A program made the position numbers and the translations under genes. From Roseiterribacter gracilis (GTDB lineage: Bacteria; Pseudomonadota; Alphaproteobacteria; BOG-932; Roseiterribacteraceae): a stretch of 64,000 nt of DNA. Shown here piece by piece: positions 50,003-58,862 of this stretch (positions within the stretch are counted from its first letter, which is position 1; each line of letters opens with the position of its first letter). Where the stretch lies: the NCBI GenBank assembly GCA_018332375.1, contig BOPV01000001.1, positions 3,968,001 to 4,032,000 on the forward strand, in the 5' to 3' direction. The notes under the pieces are model-generated. The model was not told where the DNA came from, did no database searches, and was given only the letters and a program-made list of their open reading frames with translations.

Positions 50003-51133
50003 ATGGAATCGCCTTCTTCCGACCAGGTGCGCACATTGCTGGCGCGGTTTTTCGACCCCGCGCAGGGGCTGGGCGCCACAATCGCAGGCGTCACGATCAA
50101 GGACGGTCGCGTTTCCGTCGCGATCGAGATCAACCCGGCGCGCGCCGCCGCGTTCGAAAAGCCGCGCGCCGAAGCCGAAGCCGCGATCGCAGCGTTGCCG
50201 GGCATCGAGCGCGCCAGCGTGGTTCTGACCGCCGCCACCGCACCAACCGCCGCGCAAGCTGCGCATACGCACGCGCACGGCCATAGCCACGCGCCCGCAG
50301 CTTCGCAGCAGCCGCAACTGCCGCCCAAACGTCCGCTCGAAGGCGTGCGTCACGTGATTGCGGTCGCGTCGGGCAAAGGCGGCGTCGGCAAATCGACCAC
50401 GGCTGCAAATTTGGCGCTGGCGTTGGCAGGGTTGGGCCAGAAAGTCGGCGTGCTCGACGCGGATATTTACGGCCCGTCGCAACACCGTATTCTTGGCCTC
50501 GCGGGCAAACCCGAACTCACCGACAACAAACAGCTCGAACCCAAACGCGCCTTCGGCTTGAAGGCGATGACGATCGGTCTCTTGGTACCGGAAGATCAGG
50601 CGATGATCTGGCGCGGACCGATGGTGCAGGGTGCGCTGAACCAGCTGCTGCGCGAAGTCGCGTGGGCGCCGCTCGATATTCTGGTGATCGACATGCCGCC
50701 GGGCACTGGCGACGCGCAGCTGACGATTTCGCAGCAGGCGCCGCTGTCCGGCGCGGTCGTCGTCTCGACGCCGCAAGATCTGGCGCTGATCGATGCGACG
50801 CGCGCTGTGTCGATGTTCAAGAAAGTCGCGATCCCGATTCTGGGCGTGGTCGAAAACATGTCGACCTATATCTGCCCCAATTGCGGACACGAGGCGCACA
50901 TCTTCGGCCATGGCGGCGCGCACGACGAAGCGATGCGGCTGGGCATCGATTTCCTCGGTGAGATTCCGCTGCACGCCGACATCCGGCGCACCTCGGACGA
51001 AGGAACGCCGATCATGATCGAAGCGCCCGACGGTCCGCACGCAGCTGCGTATCGCGCGATCGCGGAACGCGTGCTGGCGAAACTCGAAGGCGGCGCGGGC
51101 GTGAAGGCCCCGCCCAAGATTTCGATCTCCTAG
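50003..51133 (+). CDS. mrp: Mrp/NBP35-family P-loop ATPase, iron-sulfur cluster carrier
   Basis: This 376-residue protein has an N-terminal DUF59/MIP18-like domain (about 1-85), a His/Ala-rich linker (AHTHAHGHSHAPAAS), then the ParA-like ATPase with deviant Walker A GKGGVGKS (124-131), the DADIYGPSQ switch and the Fe-S binding pair Cys291/Cys294 in ICPNCG. It delivers [4Fe-4S] clusters to apo-proteins, which suits a region rich in such enzymes (MoaA, UdgX, KorB). ATG at 50003 opens the conserved domain; a GTG at 49980 is less likely. The next gene starts immediately after the stop. Confidence 0.92.
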   Translation: MESPSSDQVRTLLARFFDPAQGLGATIAGVTIKDGRVSVAIEINPARAAAFEKPRAEAEAAIAALPGIERASVVLTAATAPTAAQAAHTHAHGHSHAPAASQQPQLPPKRPLEGVRHVIAVASGKGGVGKSTTAANLALALAGLGQKVGVLDADIYGPSQHRILGLAGKPELTDNKQLEPKRAFGLKAMTIGLLVPEDQAMIWRGPMVQGALNQLLREVAWAPLDILVIDMPPGTGDAQLTISQQAPLSGAVVVSTPQDLALIDATRAVSMFKKVAIPILGVVENMSTYICPNCGHEAHIFGHGGAHDEAMRLGIDFLGEIPLHADIRRTSDEGTPIMIEAPDGPHAAAYRAIAERVLAKLEGGAGVKAPPKISIS

Positions 51134-52132
51134 ATGCAACGCCGGACCTTCCTCGCCGCATCCGCCGCACTCGCTTTCGCGCCGTCGGCGCGCGCTGCAC
51201 CGACGACGTTGCGCGTCGGCTATATTCCGATCCTGCCGATGACGCCGCTCTTCGTGCTGGCGGGCGAAGGTTGGGCTGCGTCGCAAAATCTCGAACTCAA
51301 ACTGGCGCCGTTTTCGTCCGGCCCGGCGATGGTGCAGGCGATGGCCGCGGACTCGCTCGACATTGCCTATGTCGGTGTCGGTCCGGCGTTGGTCGCGCGT
51401 TCGCGCGGCCTGCCGCAACGTGTCGTTGCGTCCTGCGTCGTCGATCAGGTCGCGTTGGTCGGGCGCGGTGCGCTGGCGCGCGATTATGATCCCGCCGATC
51501 CAGCCGGTTCGTTCCGGCGCTTTCGCGAACGCGAAGGCCATGCGGCGAAAATCGCAACCTTGCCGCCGGGCTCGGTGCCGGATGCGGTGTTGCGCTATTG
51601 GCTGCTGCGCATCGCCAAGATTGCGCCGACGGATGTCGAAGTGATCGGCGTCGGCGAGGATGCGGTGCAACAGCAATTGCTGGCTGGCGCCGTCGATGCC
51701 GCGTCAATTCTGGAACCGATCCTGACCATCGTGCAGGAGCGCGAACCCAGTGCGCGCGTGTTGGTCAAGAATGGCGAGTTGATGCCGGGCCAGCCGGGCG
51801 CGGTGGTGGTCGCAAGCGAGAATGCGATCACGCAGCAGCCGGACGCGGTGAAGGCGTTGGTGATGTTGCACGCACGCGCCATCGCTTTCATCCACACGCA
51901 TACCGACCGCACGGTCGATCATGTGGCGCAGTTCGTCGGCAAAGGCCTGGTCGATCCCGCAACCTTGAAGCGCGCGTTGCAACGCGAGACGCCGCGCTTT
52001 GTCGGCGACCCGCGCAAGATCCTGACCGGCACGACCGGGCTGCAGGATTTCATGGTCGAGCTGGGCGCCTTATCCAAATCGACGCCGCTCGAACAGCTGT
52101 TCGAATTCCGCTTCTACGACGCGACGCGCTAG
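51134..52132 (+). CDS. Orphan ABC-type substrate-binding protein (NMT1/SsuA-like)
   Basis: This 332-residue protein has a Tat/Sec-like leader (MQRRTFLAASAALAFAPSARA) and the NMT1/THI5 binding-protein fold (LRVGYIPILPMTPLFVLAGEGWAASQNLELKLAPFSSGPAMVQAMAADSLDIAYVG). Relatives bind sulfonates, nitrate, taurine or pyrimidine precursors. Its ATG directly follows the mrp stop, so they are co-transcribed. No permease or ATPase gene is in the window, and the gene is followed tail-to-tail by the N-acetyltransferase gene (4-base overlap). The ligand cannot be inferred. Confidence 0.82.
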   Translation: MQRRTFLAASAALAFAPSARAAPTTLRVGYIPILPMTPLFVLAGEGWAASQNLELKLAPFSSGPAMVQAMAADSLDIAYVGVGPALVARSRGLPQRVVASCVVDQVALVGRGALARDYDPADPAGSFRRFREREGHAAKIATLPPGSVPDAVLRYWLLRIAKIAPTDVEVIGVGEDAVQQQLLAGAVDAASILEPILTIVQEREPSARVLVKNGELMPGQPGAVVVASENAITQQPDAVKALVMLHARAIAFIHTHTDRTVDHVAQFVGKGLVDPATLKRALQRETPRFVGDPRKILTGTTGLQDFMVELGALSKSTPLEQLFEFRFYDATR

Positions 52133-52920
52133 GCAAACAGCGCGTCGAGCGTCGCCCAGGCCGGGACGTCGATCCCGAATTGCGCGTGTAGCATCTGCAG
52201 CAACTCGTCACGCGACGCGGCGGTGCGCTTCTCGACCGCGCCGCCTTCGCGGATGGTGAGTGCGCCACCGGCGAGCGAGATGCGGCCGCGCAACGTCGGC
52301 CGGGCTGCAATCAGATTGCGAACGAAGTTCGAACGCGGATGGGTCGCGACGTACCAGTTGGACATCGCGATGTCATCGTCGCCTTCGGGCAACAAGCCGA
52401 AGCGATAGACGGGCAGCCACGTTTGGTCGAACCGGACTTGTTGTTCGAACCGGTCGCCGCAACGGACCAGGCGAAACGTCTCGTGCGGGGTTGCCTGCTC
52501 AATATCGTAGGCAAGCCGGATCGGCGCCGTCAGCGTGACGCTGCCGAAACCGACATCGGCAATCCACGCTTCGTCGCCGATATCGACGCGCAGCAGCATG
52601 TGACCGCGCGCAGTTTCCGCGCCGGCGGGCAGGCCCCAGCACACGCGCGCCAGCAGCGAGGTGACGCGAAAGCCCAGCGCTTCGAGCGCGAGACGCAACA
52701 GCGTGTTCTGCTCGAAGCAATAGCCGCCGCGTTTGCTGTCGACGAGTTTCGCCTGCAGCGCCTCCGCATCCAGAAGCGGCGTGCGCCCATGCAGCGAGTC
52801 CAGATTTTCGAACGGGATCGCAATCGGATGCAGCAGCTGGAGGTGCTGCAGCACGTCCAAGGTCGCGCTGCGCGGCCCGTCATAGCCAATGCGCGCGAAG
52901 TAGGAATCGAGGTCAAGCAT
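52129..52920 (-). CDS. nat: Arylamine N-acetyltransferase
   Basis: This 263-residue NAT has the complete cysteine-protease-like triad Cys68 (RGGYCFEQN), His107 (RGHMLLRV) and Asp122 (WIADVGFG). It transfers acetyl groups from acetyl-CoA to arylamines or hydrazines, with detoxification or biosynthetic roles. IPFENLDSLHGR near the N-terminus is also typical. It is the last gene of a moeA-TSUP-nat operon and overlaps the TSUP gene by 8 bases. Confidence 0.92.
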   Translation of the reverse strand: MLDLDSYFARIGYDGPRSATLDVLQHLQLLHPIAIPFENLDSLHGRTPLLDAEALQAKLVDSKRGGYCFEQNTLLRLALEALGFRVTSLLARVCWGLPAGAETARGHMLLRVDIGDEAWIADVGFGSVTLTAPIRLAYDIEQATPHETFRLVRCGDRFEQQVRFDQTWLPVYRFGLLPEGDDDIAMSNWYVATHPRSNFVRNLIAARPTLRGRISLAGGALTIREGGAVEKRTAASRDELLQMLHAQFGIDVPAWATLDALFA

Positions 52921-53701
52921 GGTCGCTGATCCAAACCCGGATCGGGTGCTGGTCGTTGGCGAGCAGCTTGCCCGTGATGGCCAAGGACACGATCACCAGC
53001 AACGGCCGGATCAAGCGCGCGCCGAACCGGATTGCGGCGCGTGATCCCAACCAACCGCCCGCAACCTGTCCGACCGCCATCGGCAAGCCGATCTCCCACG
53101 CGACTTGGCCGTTGAGCGCAAGCACGGTCAATGCAGTGAAGTTGGAAGTCAGGTTGAGCAGCTTGGCATTGGCTGTCGCGCGCCGCAGCCCGTAACCGAG
53201 CAGCACGACGAATCCGATGGTGAAGAACGAACCTGCGCCGGGTCCGAAGAAGCCGTCATAGAATCCAACGGCGGGTGCGAGGGTCAGTGCGAACAGCCAC
53301 AGCGGAATGCGACTCTTGGCGTCTTCATCGGTGAGGCGCGGACCGAACAGGAAGAACAACGCGACGCCGATCAGCAGCAGCGGGATCACCGCCGACATCA
53401 CCGACGCATCGACCAACCGCAACGCCCAGCCGCCCAACGCGGACGCGGCAGCGGTTGCGACAATAGCCGGCAAAGTGCCGCGAAAATCGAGATGGCCGCG
53501 GCGCCAGAAGGTCAGCACCGCGCTCGTGGTGCCGAACACCGATTGTGCCTTGTTGGTCGCGATCGCGACAGCAGGTGGCAACCCAACCCACAACAACGCC
53601 GGAATACAGATCAACCCGCCGCCGCCCGCGATCGCGTCGATGAAACCTGCGGCCGTCGCAACTGCGATCAACAGCGCCAGGAGATCCGTGTCGATCGTCA
53701 A
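52913..53701 (-). CDS. TSUP (TauE/SafE) family sulfite/organosulfur exporter
   Basis: This 262-residue membrane protein has about 8 spans in two repeats, with the family motifs AGFIDAIAGGGGLICIPALLWVGLPPAVAIATNK and GFYDGFFGPGAGSFFTIGFV. Relatives export sulfite, sulfoacetate or related anions. The start is TTG at 53701, overlapping the moeA stop as TTGA; it is the only start that leaves the first span complete. Sitting between moeA and nat, it may remove sulfite or import sulfur compounds linked to cofactor sulfuration; that is inference. Confidence 0.87.
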   Translation of the reverse strand: MTIDTDLLALLIAVATAAGFIDAIAGGGGLICIPALLWVGLPPAVAIATNKAQSVFGTTSAVLTFWRRGHLDFRGTLPAIVATAAASALGGWALRLVDASVMSAVIPLLLIGVALFFLFGPRLTDEDAKSRIPLWLFALTLAPAVGFYDGFFGPGAGSFFTIGFVVLLGYGLRRATANAKLLNLTSNFTALTVLALNGQVAWEIGLPMAVGQVAGGWLGSRAAIRFGARLIRPLLVIVSLAITGKLLANDQHPIRVWISDHA

Positions 53702-54906
53702 TCGAAGATGCCGCCGAACGGCAGAAAGTCGACCACGTCACCAGGCGCGAAACTGTCACGACCGGCGGGCAGGTCGCACAGACCGTCGCTCCAGGCGAGC
53801 GAGGTCAGCAGGTTCGAGCCTTGCGCGCGATACAAGGTGGCGCGTCCGTCTTCGATGCGCGCGCGCACGAATTCGTTGAGCCGCGCCGGCTTGGTGTGCG
53901 CATTGGCGAGCTGTACCGGAATACGCACAAAGCGCGGCGCGTCGAATCCGGCCAGCGCGCTCAACACGGCACGTCCCAACAGCGCGAAAATCACCGCGAC
54001 CGACACGGGATTGCCGGGCAGGCCCAGAATATGCGCGTTGCCGATGCGGCCCAGCAGCACCGGGCGGCCGGGACGGATCGCAATGCGCCAGAACAGAATC
54101 TCGCCGAGGGTTTCGACGCTTGGGCGAACGTGATCGTGATCGCCGACCGACACACCGCCGGTCGTCAGCAGCAGGTCGAACGTCTTCGATGCGTCGAGCA
54201 GCGCGCGTTCGGTTGCGGCGCGATCGTCGGTCAGGATCGGCAAAGTCGTCGCTTCGACCGGCCAGCGCTGCAGCAATGCCGCCAACATCGGCCGGTTGGA
54301 ATCGAATATCTGCCCTTCTTGCGGCGGGCCTTTGCCGTCGTCGAGCGTGCGCAGCTCGGTACCAGTCGAGATGATGCCGACGCGCAATTTGCGTCGCACC
54401 GGCGCGTGGCTTTCGCCCAGCGACAGAAGCAGCGCCAGATCCTGCGGCGCCAATCGCCGCCCAGCACCCAGCGCCAGATCGCCGGCGCGAATATCTTCGC
54501 CGGACTTGCGGATGTTGGCGCCGTGTTTCGGCACCGTGTTCAGCACCAGTATGTCGCCGTCGCGGGTGCAGTCTTCCTGCATCACGACCGTATCGGCGCC
54601 GTTGGGGATCACTGCACCGGTCGAGATGCGCGTCGTCCTGCCGGCGGGCAAGGTGCCAGTGAACGGAATGCCGGCTGCGGACTCGCCGACGATCTGTAGC
54701 TTTGCGTCGGGCCCAACATCGCCGTGGCGGAACGCCCAGCCGTCGACGCCAGTATTGTCGAACGGCGGCAAGGTCAGCGCGGCCGGAATGTCGGCGGCGA
54801 GCGCGCGACCGATCGCGTCGGTCAGACGTACGCGTTCGATCTCGGCGACCGGTTGCACGCGCGCCGCGATCAGCGCCAACGCGTCAGACAGATGGTTGAT
54901 CGACAT
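53698..54906 (-). CDS. moeA: Molybdopterin molybdotransferase MoeA (paralogue 1)
   Basis: This 402-residue MoeA inserts molybdate into adenylylated molybdopterin. Family motifs are LPPFDNTGVDGWAF (about 47-60), TGAVIPNGADTVVMQED (about 96-112), IISTGTELRTLDDG, FDSNRP, TTGGVSVGDHDHV and LGLPGNPVS. It heads a minus-strand operon with the TSUP transporter and nat. A second MoeA of the same length (61661-62869) is clearly diverged, so the two may serve different molybdoenzymes or metals. Confidence 0.93.
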   Translation of the reverse strand: MSINHLSDALALIAARVQPVAEIERVRLTDAIGRALAADIPAALTLPPFDNTGVDGWAFRHGDVGPDAKLQIVGESAAGIPFTGTLPAGRTTRISTGAVIPNGADTVVMQEDCTRDGDILVLNTVPKHGANIRKSGEDIRAGDLALGAGRRLAPQDLALLLSLGESHAPVRRKLRVGIISTGTELRTLDDGKGPPQEGQIFDSNRPMLAALLQRWPVEATTLPILTDDRAATERALLDASKTFDLLLTTGGVSVGDHDHVRPSVETLGEILFWRIAIRPGRPVLLGRIGNAHILGLPGNPVSVAVIFALLGRAVLSALAGFDAPRFVRIPVQLANAHTKPARLNEFVRARIEDGRATLYRAQGSNLLTSLAWSDGLCDLPAGRDSFAPGDVVDFLPFGGIFD

Positions 54907-54991
54907 GCGGCTTTATATCTCCAAGCAGGCGTCCCACAATCGACGAAGGCGCGGGCCAGACCTGTCGCCCAAAAACAACGGAGGACTCGAG

Positions 54992-55375
54992 ATGGGGCAT
55001 CCAAGTCTGCTTGCCGTCCTGGTCGCTGCGCTTGCGACCTTCGTGATCGGTGGTCCCTGGTACCGGTTTCTTGGACCTCTGCGCGACCGCAACGCCAACA
55101 CGGTCGAAAAGAAGGGCCATCCCGCGATCGTGTTCGGTACAGCCTATGTGTTGTCCGTCATTGCCGCCTACGCGCTGGGTGCCTTGCTCGGCCATGCGCC
55201 GTCGGTCGGACGCGGCGTGCATGTCGGCTTCATGGTCGGCTTGCTCGTCGTCGCGACCAGCTTTGGCGTCAACTACGCATTCGATCAGCGTCCGTTGAAA
55301 ACCTGGGCGATCGACGCCGGCTATCACGTCCTGCAATTCGCTGCGTTCGGCCTGGTACTCGGCCTGTTCGGTTAG
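54992..55375 (+). CDS. DUF1761-type small membrane protein
   Basis: This 127-residue protein has four predicted membrane spans (LLAVLVAALATFVIGGPWYRFLG, VFGTAYVLSVIAAYALGALLG, GFMVGLLVVATSFGVNYAF, AGYHVLQFAAFGLVLGLFG). The GGPWYRFLG segment after span 1 is a hallmark of DUF1761. GGAGG lies upstream of the ATG. Function unknown. Its stop overlaps that of the convergent moaC fusion by 4 bases. Confidence 0.8.
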   Translation: MGHPSLLAVLVAALATFVIGGPWYRFLGPLRDRNANTVEKKGHPAIVFGTAYVLSVIAAYALGALLGHAPSVGRGVHVGFMVGLLVVATSFGVNYAFDQRPLKTWAIDAGYHVLQFAAFGLVLGLFG

Positions 55376-56274
55376 TGATCGCCACCGCGCGCGATTTCGA
55401 TCGCGTGCAGCAGGCCCGGCAACAACGCGTCCATCGCATCGGCGACGCCACCGGCTGAACCGGGCAGGGCGGCGATCAGCGTATTGCCACGCATGCCCGC
55501 GATCGAACGCGACAACATTGCGGTGGGCAAGCGTGCCTGGCCGTAGCTGCGCATTGCTTCGGCGATGCCGGGAATTTCGCGGTCGAGCAGTTTGGCGATC
55601 GTCTCGGGCGTCGTGTCGCGCGGACCGATGCCGGTGCCGCCGGTGGTTAGAACCAGATCCAGCCGTTGTTCATCGGCGAAGTGCAGGATCAGTGTCTCGA
55701 GTTCCGCCGGCTCGTCGGCGATGGTTTCGATCCGGATGACTCCGACACCGGCTGTTTCCAGACGTTCGACCAGCAACGGGCCGGACCGGTCCTGTGCCTG
55801 GCCCGCAGCGACGCGGTCGGACAAGGTGATGACCGCCGCGCGCACGCCGTCACCGCTGGCGAAGTCGCTTTTGCCGCCGCGCTTCGACAACAGTTCGACG
55901 CCGTCGATCCACATTTTCTCGTCGAGCATTTTCAGCATGTCGTAGATCGTCAGCACCGCGACGGTGGCGCCGTGCAGCGCTTCCATCTCGACGCCGGTCT
56001 TGTGGATCACGCGCACCGACACGCGACATTCGATCTGGCGTTCGCGTACATCGAACTCGACGCCGACCCAATCGATCGGCAGCGGATGGCAATAGGGAAT
56101 GGCGCGCGGCGTTTCCTTGGCCGCCTGGATCGCGGCGACTTTCGCAACCGGCAACGGATCGCCTTTCGGCACGCGGCCTTCGACGACGGCGCGGATCGTA
56201 TCGGGTTCGGCGTGCAGCACCGCCTTGGCGGTCGCGGTACGGAGAGTCGTGATCTTGGCAGAGACGTCGCGCAT
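55372..56274 (-). CDS. Fused MoaC - MogA/MoaB protein
   Basis: This 300-residue fusion has MoaC at about 1-155 (KGDPLPVAKVAAIQAAKETP, PYCHPLPIDW, HKTGVEMEALHGATVAVLTIYDMLKMLDE), which makes cyclic pyranopterin monophosphate from the MoaA product, and a MogA/MoaB domain at about 165-300 (AAVITLSDRVAAGQAQDRSG, VLTTGGTGIGPRDTTPE, AALPGSAGGVADAMD), which adenylylates molybdopterin. MoaC-MoaB fusions occur in other bacteria but join an early and a late pathway step. It is the last gene of the moaD-moaE/moeB-moaA-moaC operon, 22 bases after moaA. A separate MogA begins at 63474. Confidence 0.9.
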   Translation of the reverse strand: MRDVSAKITTLRTATAKAVLHAEPDTIRAVVEGRVPKGDPLPVAKVAAIQAAKETPRAIPYCHPLPIDWVGVEFDVRERQIECRVSVRVIHKTGVEMEALHGATVAVLTIYDMLKMLDEKMWIDGVELLSKRGGKSDFASGDGVRAAVITLSDRVAAGQAQDRSGPLLVERLETAGVGVIRIETIADEPAELETLILHFADEQRLDLVLTTGGTGIGPRDTTPETIAKLLDREIPGIAEAMRSYGQARLPTAMLSRSIAGMRGNTLIAALPGSAGGVADAMDALLPGLLHAIEIARGGDH

Positions 56275-56296
56275 CAAAGGACCTGAATTCTTGTTT

Positions 56297-57316
56297 TTAG
56301 CCGCCGATTTCGATCATCGCGCGGTTGCCCAGCCGGGCCAGTTCTTCCATCGGCGCATGCGCCGCCTGTTTCAAGCCGACGGCGCGGCCAATCTGCGCTT
56401 CCAGTGCGGCGTCATCGCCACCTGCACGCATGATGTCGCGGAGCGACTGCTCAGCCGGGCTGAACAAGCAGGTTTTGAGATTGCCGTCCGAGGTCAGACG
56501 CAGCCGATTGCAAGTGCCGCAAAAACTGTCGGTCATCGAGGTCACGAAGCCGATCGAGCCTTGATGGCCGACGAGCTGGAATTCTTTCGCCACCGCCGAC
56601 GGATGCACCGCGATCGGCGCCAGCTTCCAGCGCGTTTCCAGCCGTTCGCGAATTTCGTTCCAGCCGACGACGCCGGCGCTGTGCCAGTGATTGCCGGGGA
56701 AGGGCATGTACTCGATGAAGCGGATCTGCAGCGGCCGGTCCTGCGCCCAAGCGACGAAGTCTTCGATTTCGTCGTCATTGACGCCGCGCATCACCACCAT
56801 GTTGATCTTGACCGGCGCATAGCCGGCGGCGAGCGCCGCCTCGATCCCTTCCATCACCGCATCGAACTTGTCGCGCTTGGTGATGTCGAGAAACCGGTCG
56901 CGCTTGAGCGTGTCGAGGCTGATCGTCAGCGCATTCAATCCGGCTGCGCGCAGGCTGGCGGCGCGTTCGCCCAGCGTGATGCCGTTGCTCGTCATCGCCA
57001 GCACCGACAGGCCGGGCAGTGCGCCCAGACGCGCGACGATCGCATCGAGATCTTTGCGCACCAACGGCTCGCCGCCGGTCAGCCGGATCTTGTCGACGCC
57101 CATGCGCACGAACACCGACGCCACCCGCACCACTTCGTTTTCGTCGAGCAGCTGCGGCTTCGGCGTCACCGTGATGCCTTCCGGCGGCATGCAATAGCCG
57201 CAGCGAAGATTGCAGCGATCGGTGAGCGAGACGCGCAGATAGGAATGGCGGCGACCGAACCGGTCGATCAGACCGCGCGCGGGTTCGTTGCTGAGTTTGA
57301 GCGCGGCGTAGCTCAT
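56297..57316 (-). CDS. moaA: GTP 3',8-cyclase MoaA
   Basis: This 339-residue radical SAM enzyme converts GTP into the first intermediate of molybdenum cofactor. The N-terminal cluster is Cys35, Cys39, Cys42 (CNLRCGYC); the C-terminal cluster is CGTCNRLRLTSDGNLKTC. It ends in the conserved Gly-Gly (EIGG). TLTGGEPLVRKD-type motif appears as IRLTGGEPLVRKD. Its ATG overlaps the upstream triple fusion as ATGA. Confidence 0.96.
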   Translation of the reverse strand: MSYAALKLSNEPARGLIDRFGRRHSYLRVSLTDRCNLRCGYCMPPEGITVTPKPQLLDENEVVRVASVFVRMGVDKIRLTGGEPLVRKDLDAIVARLGALPGLSVLAMTSNGITLGERAASLRAAGLNALTISLDTLKRDRFLDITKRDKFDAVMEGIEAALAAGYAPVKINMVVMRGVNDDEIEDFVAWAQDRPLQIRFIEYMPFPGNHWHSAGVVGWNEIRERLETRWKLAPIAVHPSAVAKEFQLVGHQGSIGFVTSMTDSFCGTCNRLRLTSDGNLKTCLFSPAEQSLRDIMRAGGDDAALEAQIGRAVGLKQAAHAPMEELARLGNRAMIEIGG

Positions 57317-58860
57317 TCTGCGGTCTCGGTCAGAATTGCGCGCAGCGCATCGGCACCGCCGCGCACCGACCAGACATTGCGCCAGCCGCGCGCGCGCAGC
57401 TTCTGCGTCGCGCGGAGCGAGCGCCGGCCGGCGGCGCAGAACAGGAAGGTTTGCGGACCCGGTTCGAATCCGGGCGCGTCGGCGTCGAACGTGCCGAACG
57501 GGTGCGAGATCGTGCCCGGCGGTACGGCGCCGGTGCGTTCGGCTGGTTCGCGCAGATCGATCCAGCGCGCGCCGCGCAAGGTCGCGGCCTCGAGGTCGGC
57601 CAATTCGACTTCGATTTCGTTGAGCGGCGCCTGGCCCTGCGTCACGTCGGCCAGAACCGAAATGGTGGGGTGTTCGCCGCACAGCGCGCAGTCGGCGCGG
57701 CGCGGTCGTTTGAGCCGCTGCGTCTCGTAGCTGTTGAGATCGAACAGCAACGTCGCATCGGTCAACTGGCCCGACATGCCGAGGATGCGCTTCAACGCTT
57801 CGGTCGCTTGCAAGCCACCGAACAATTGCGGGACCACGCCCAGCACGCCGACTTCGGCGCAATTGCCGACCGCGCCTGCGGGCGGCGGTGCGGGATGGAC
57901 GCAACGCAGACAACCGCCGTCCGACGCAGCGTCGATCGTCAGCAGCTGGCCTTCATACTGATACAGGCTGGCCTGGATCACCGGCACGCCGAGCAGATGG
58001 GCTGCGTCGTTGAGCAGATATTTGGTCGTGAAATTGTCGGTGCAGTCGAGCACGAGGTCGTAGTCGGCGACGATCGCAGCGCAGTTCGCCGGACCCAGCC
58101 GGTCGCTATGGACGCGCACCGACACGAACGGATTGAGCGAGGTCAGGCGCAACGCGGCGAGTTGTGCCTTCGGCTTGCCGACATCGGCCGCGTCATAGAT
58201 CAGCTGACGGTGCAAATTCGACGCGTCGAGCGTGTCCTGCTCGACCAGACCGATCGTACCGACGCCCGCAGCCGCGAGGCTCGGTGCTGCAGCGCTGCCG
58301 AGACCGCCCATGCCGACGATCAGTACGCGCGCTGCTTTCAACTTGGCCTGGCCGGCTTCGCCGATTTCCGGCAAGCGGATCTGACGCGCATAGAGCTGCG
58401 CTTCGTCCAGCTTCGGTGCGTAGACCTGCTGCGACGGTGCTGCGTGCTGGCAGTTCACCCAGATCGCGTCACCGCTGACGTAATGTTCTTTTTTCCAGAC
58501 CGGCAGCCGCGCTTTGATCTCGTCGATAATGTAGCGGCAGGCGCGAAACGCTTCGTCGCGATGGCTGGCGACGACGCCGATCCACACAGCGCGATCGCCG
58601 AGCTGCAACGTGCCGACGCGATGCACGGCGCGCGCAGCGTGAATGGCGAATTTGGCCTGGGCTTCGTCGAGAATGCGTTCGGCTTCGGCGACCGCCAGCG
58701 GTTCGAACGCTTCGTAGTCGAGCCTGGAAACTTTGCGCCCGTCATTGTGATCGCGCACCCAGCCTTCGAAGGTGGCGTAGGCGCCGGCACGATGATCGCG
58801 CAACGCGGATTCAAGCGGGGCCAGATCGAATGGCGCCGCCTCCATCGTAAAGCGCGCCAT
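57313..58860 (-). CDS. MoaE - MoeB - rhodanese triple fusion
   Basis: This 515-residue protein joins three steps of molybdopterin sulfuration. MoaE is at about 1-145 (HRVGTLQLGDRAVWIGVVASHRDEAF, PVWKKEHYVSG with the catalytic lysine region). The MoeB E1-like adenylyltransferase is at about 155-395 (VLIVGMGGLGSAAAPSLAAAGVGTIGLVEQDTLDASNLHRQ, VLDCTDNFTTKYLLNDA, zinc ligands in GGCLRC and DCALCG). A C-terminal rhodanese is at about 415-515 with Cys475 in FCAAGRRS. MoeB activates MoaD, the rhodanese can pass sulfur, and MoaE is the larger subunit of the synthase. moaD lies 2 bases upstream; moaA overlaps downstream. Confidence 0.92.
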   Translation of the reverse strand: MARFTMEAAPFDLAPLESALRDHRAGAYATFEGWVRDHNDGRKVSRLDYEAFEPLAVAEAERILDEAQAKFAIHAARAVHRVGTLQLGDRAVWIGVVASHRDEAFRACRYIIDEIKARLPVWKKEHYVSGDAIWVNCQHAAPSQQVYAPKLDEAQLYARQIRLPEIGEAGQAKLKAARVLIVGMGGLGSAAAPSLAAAGVGTIGLVEQDTLDASNLHRQLIYDAADVGKPKAQLAALRLTSLNPFVSVRVHSDRLGPANCAAIVADYDLVLDCTDNFTTKYLLNDAAHLLGVPVIQASLYQYEGQLLTIDAASDGGCLRCVHPAPPPAGAVGNCAEVGVLGVVPQLFGGLQATEALKRILGMSGQLTDATLLFDLNSYETQRLKRPRRADCALCGEHPTISVLADVTQGQAPLNEIEVELADLEAATLRGARWIDLREPAERTGAVPPGTISHPFGTFDADAPGFEPGPQTFLFCAAGRRSLRATQKLRARGWRNVWSVRGGADALRAILTETAE

Positions 58861-58862
58861 GG

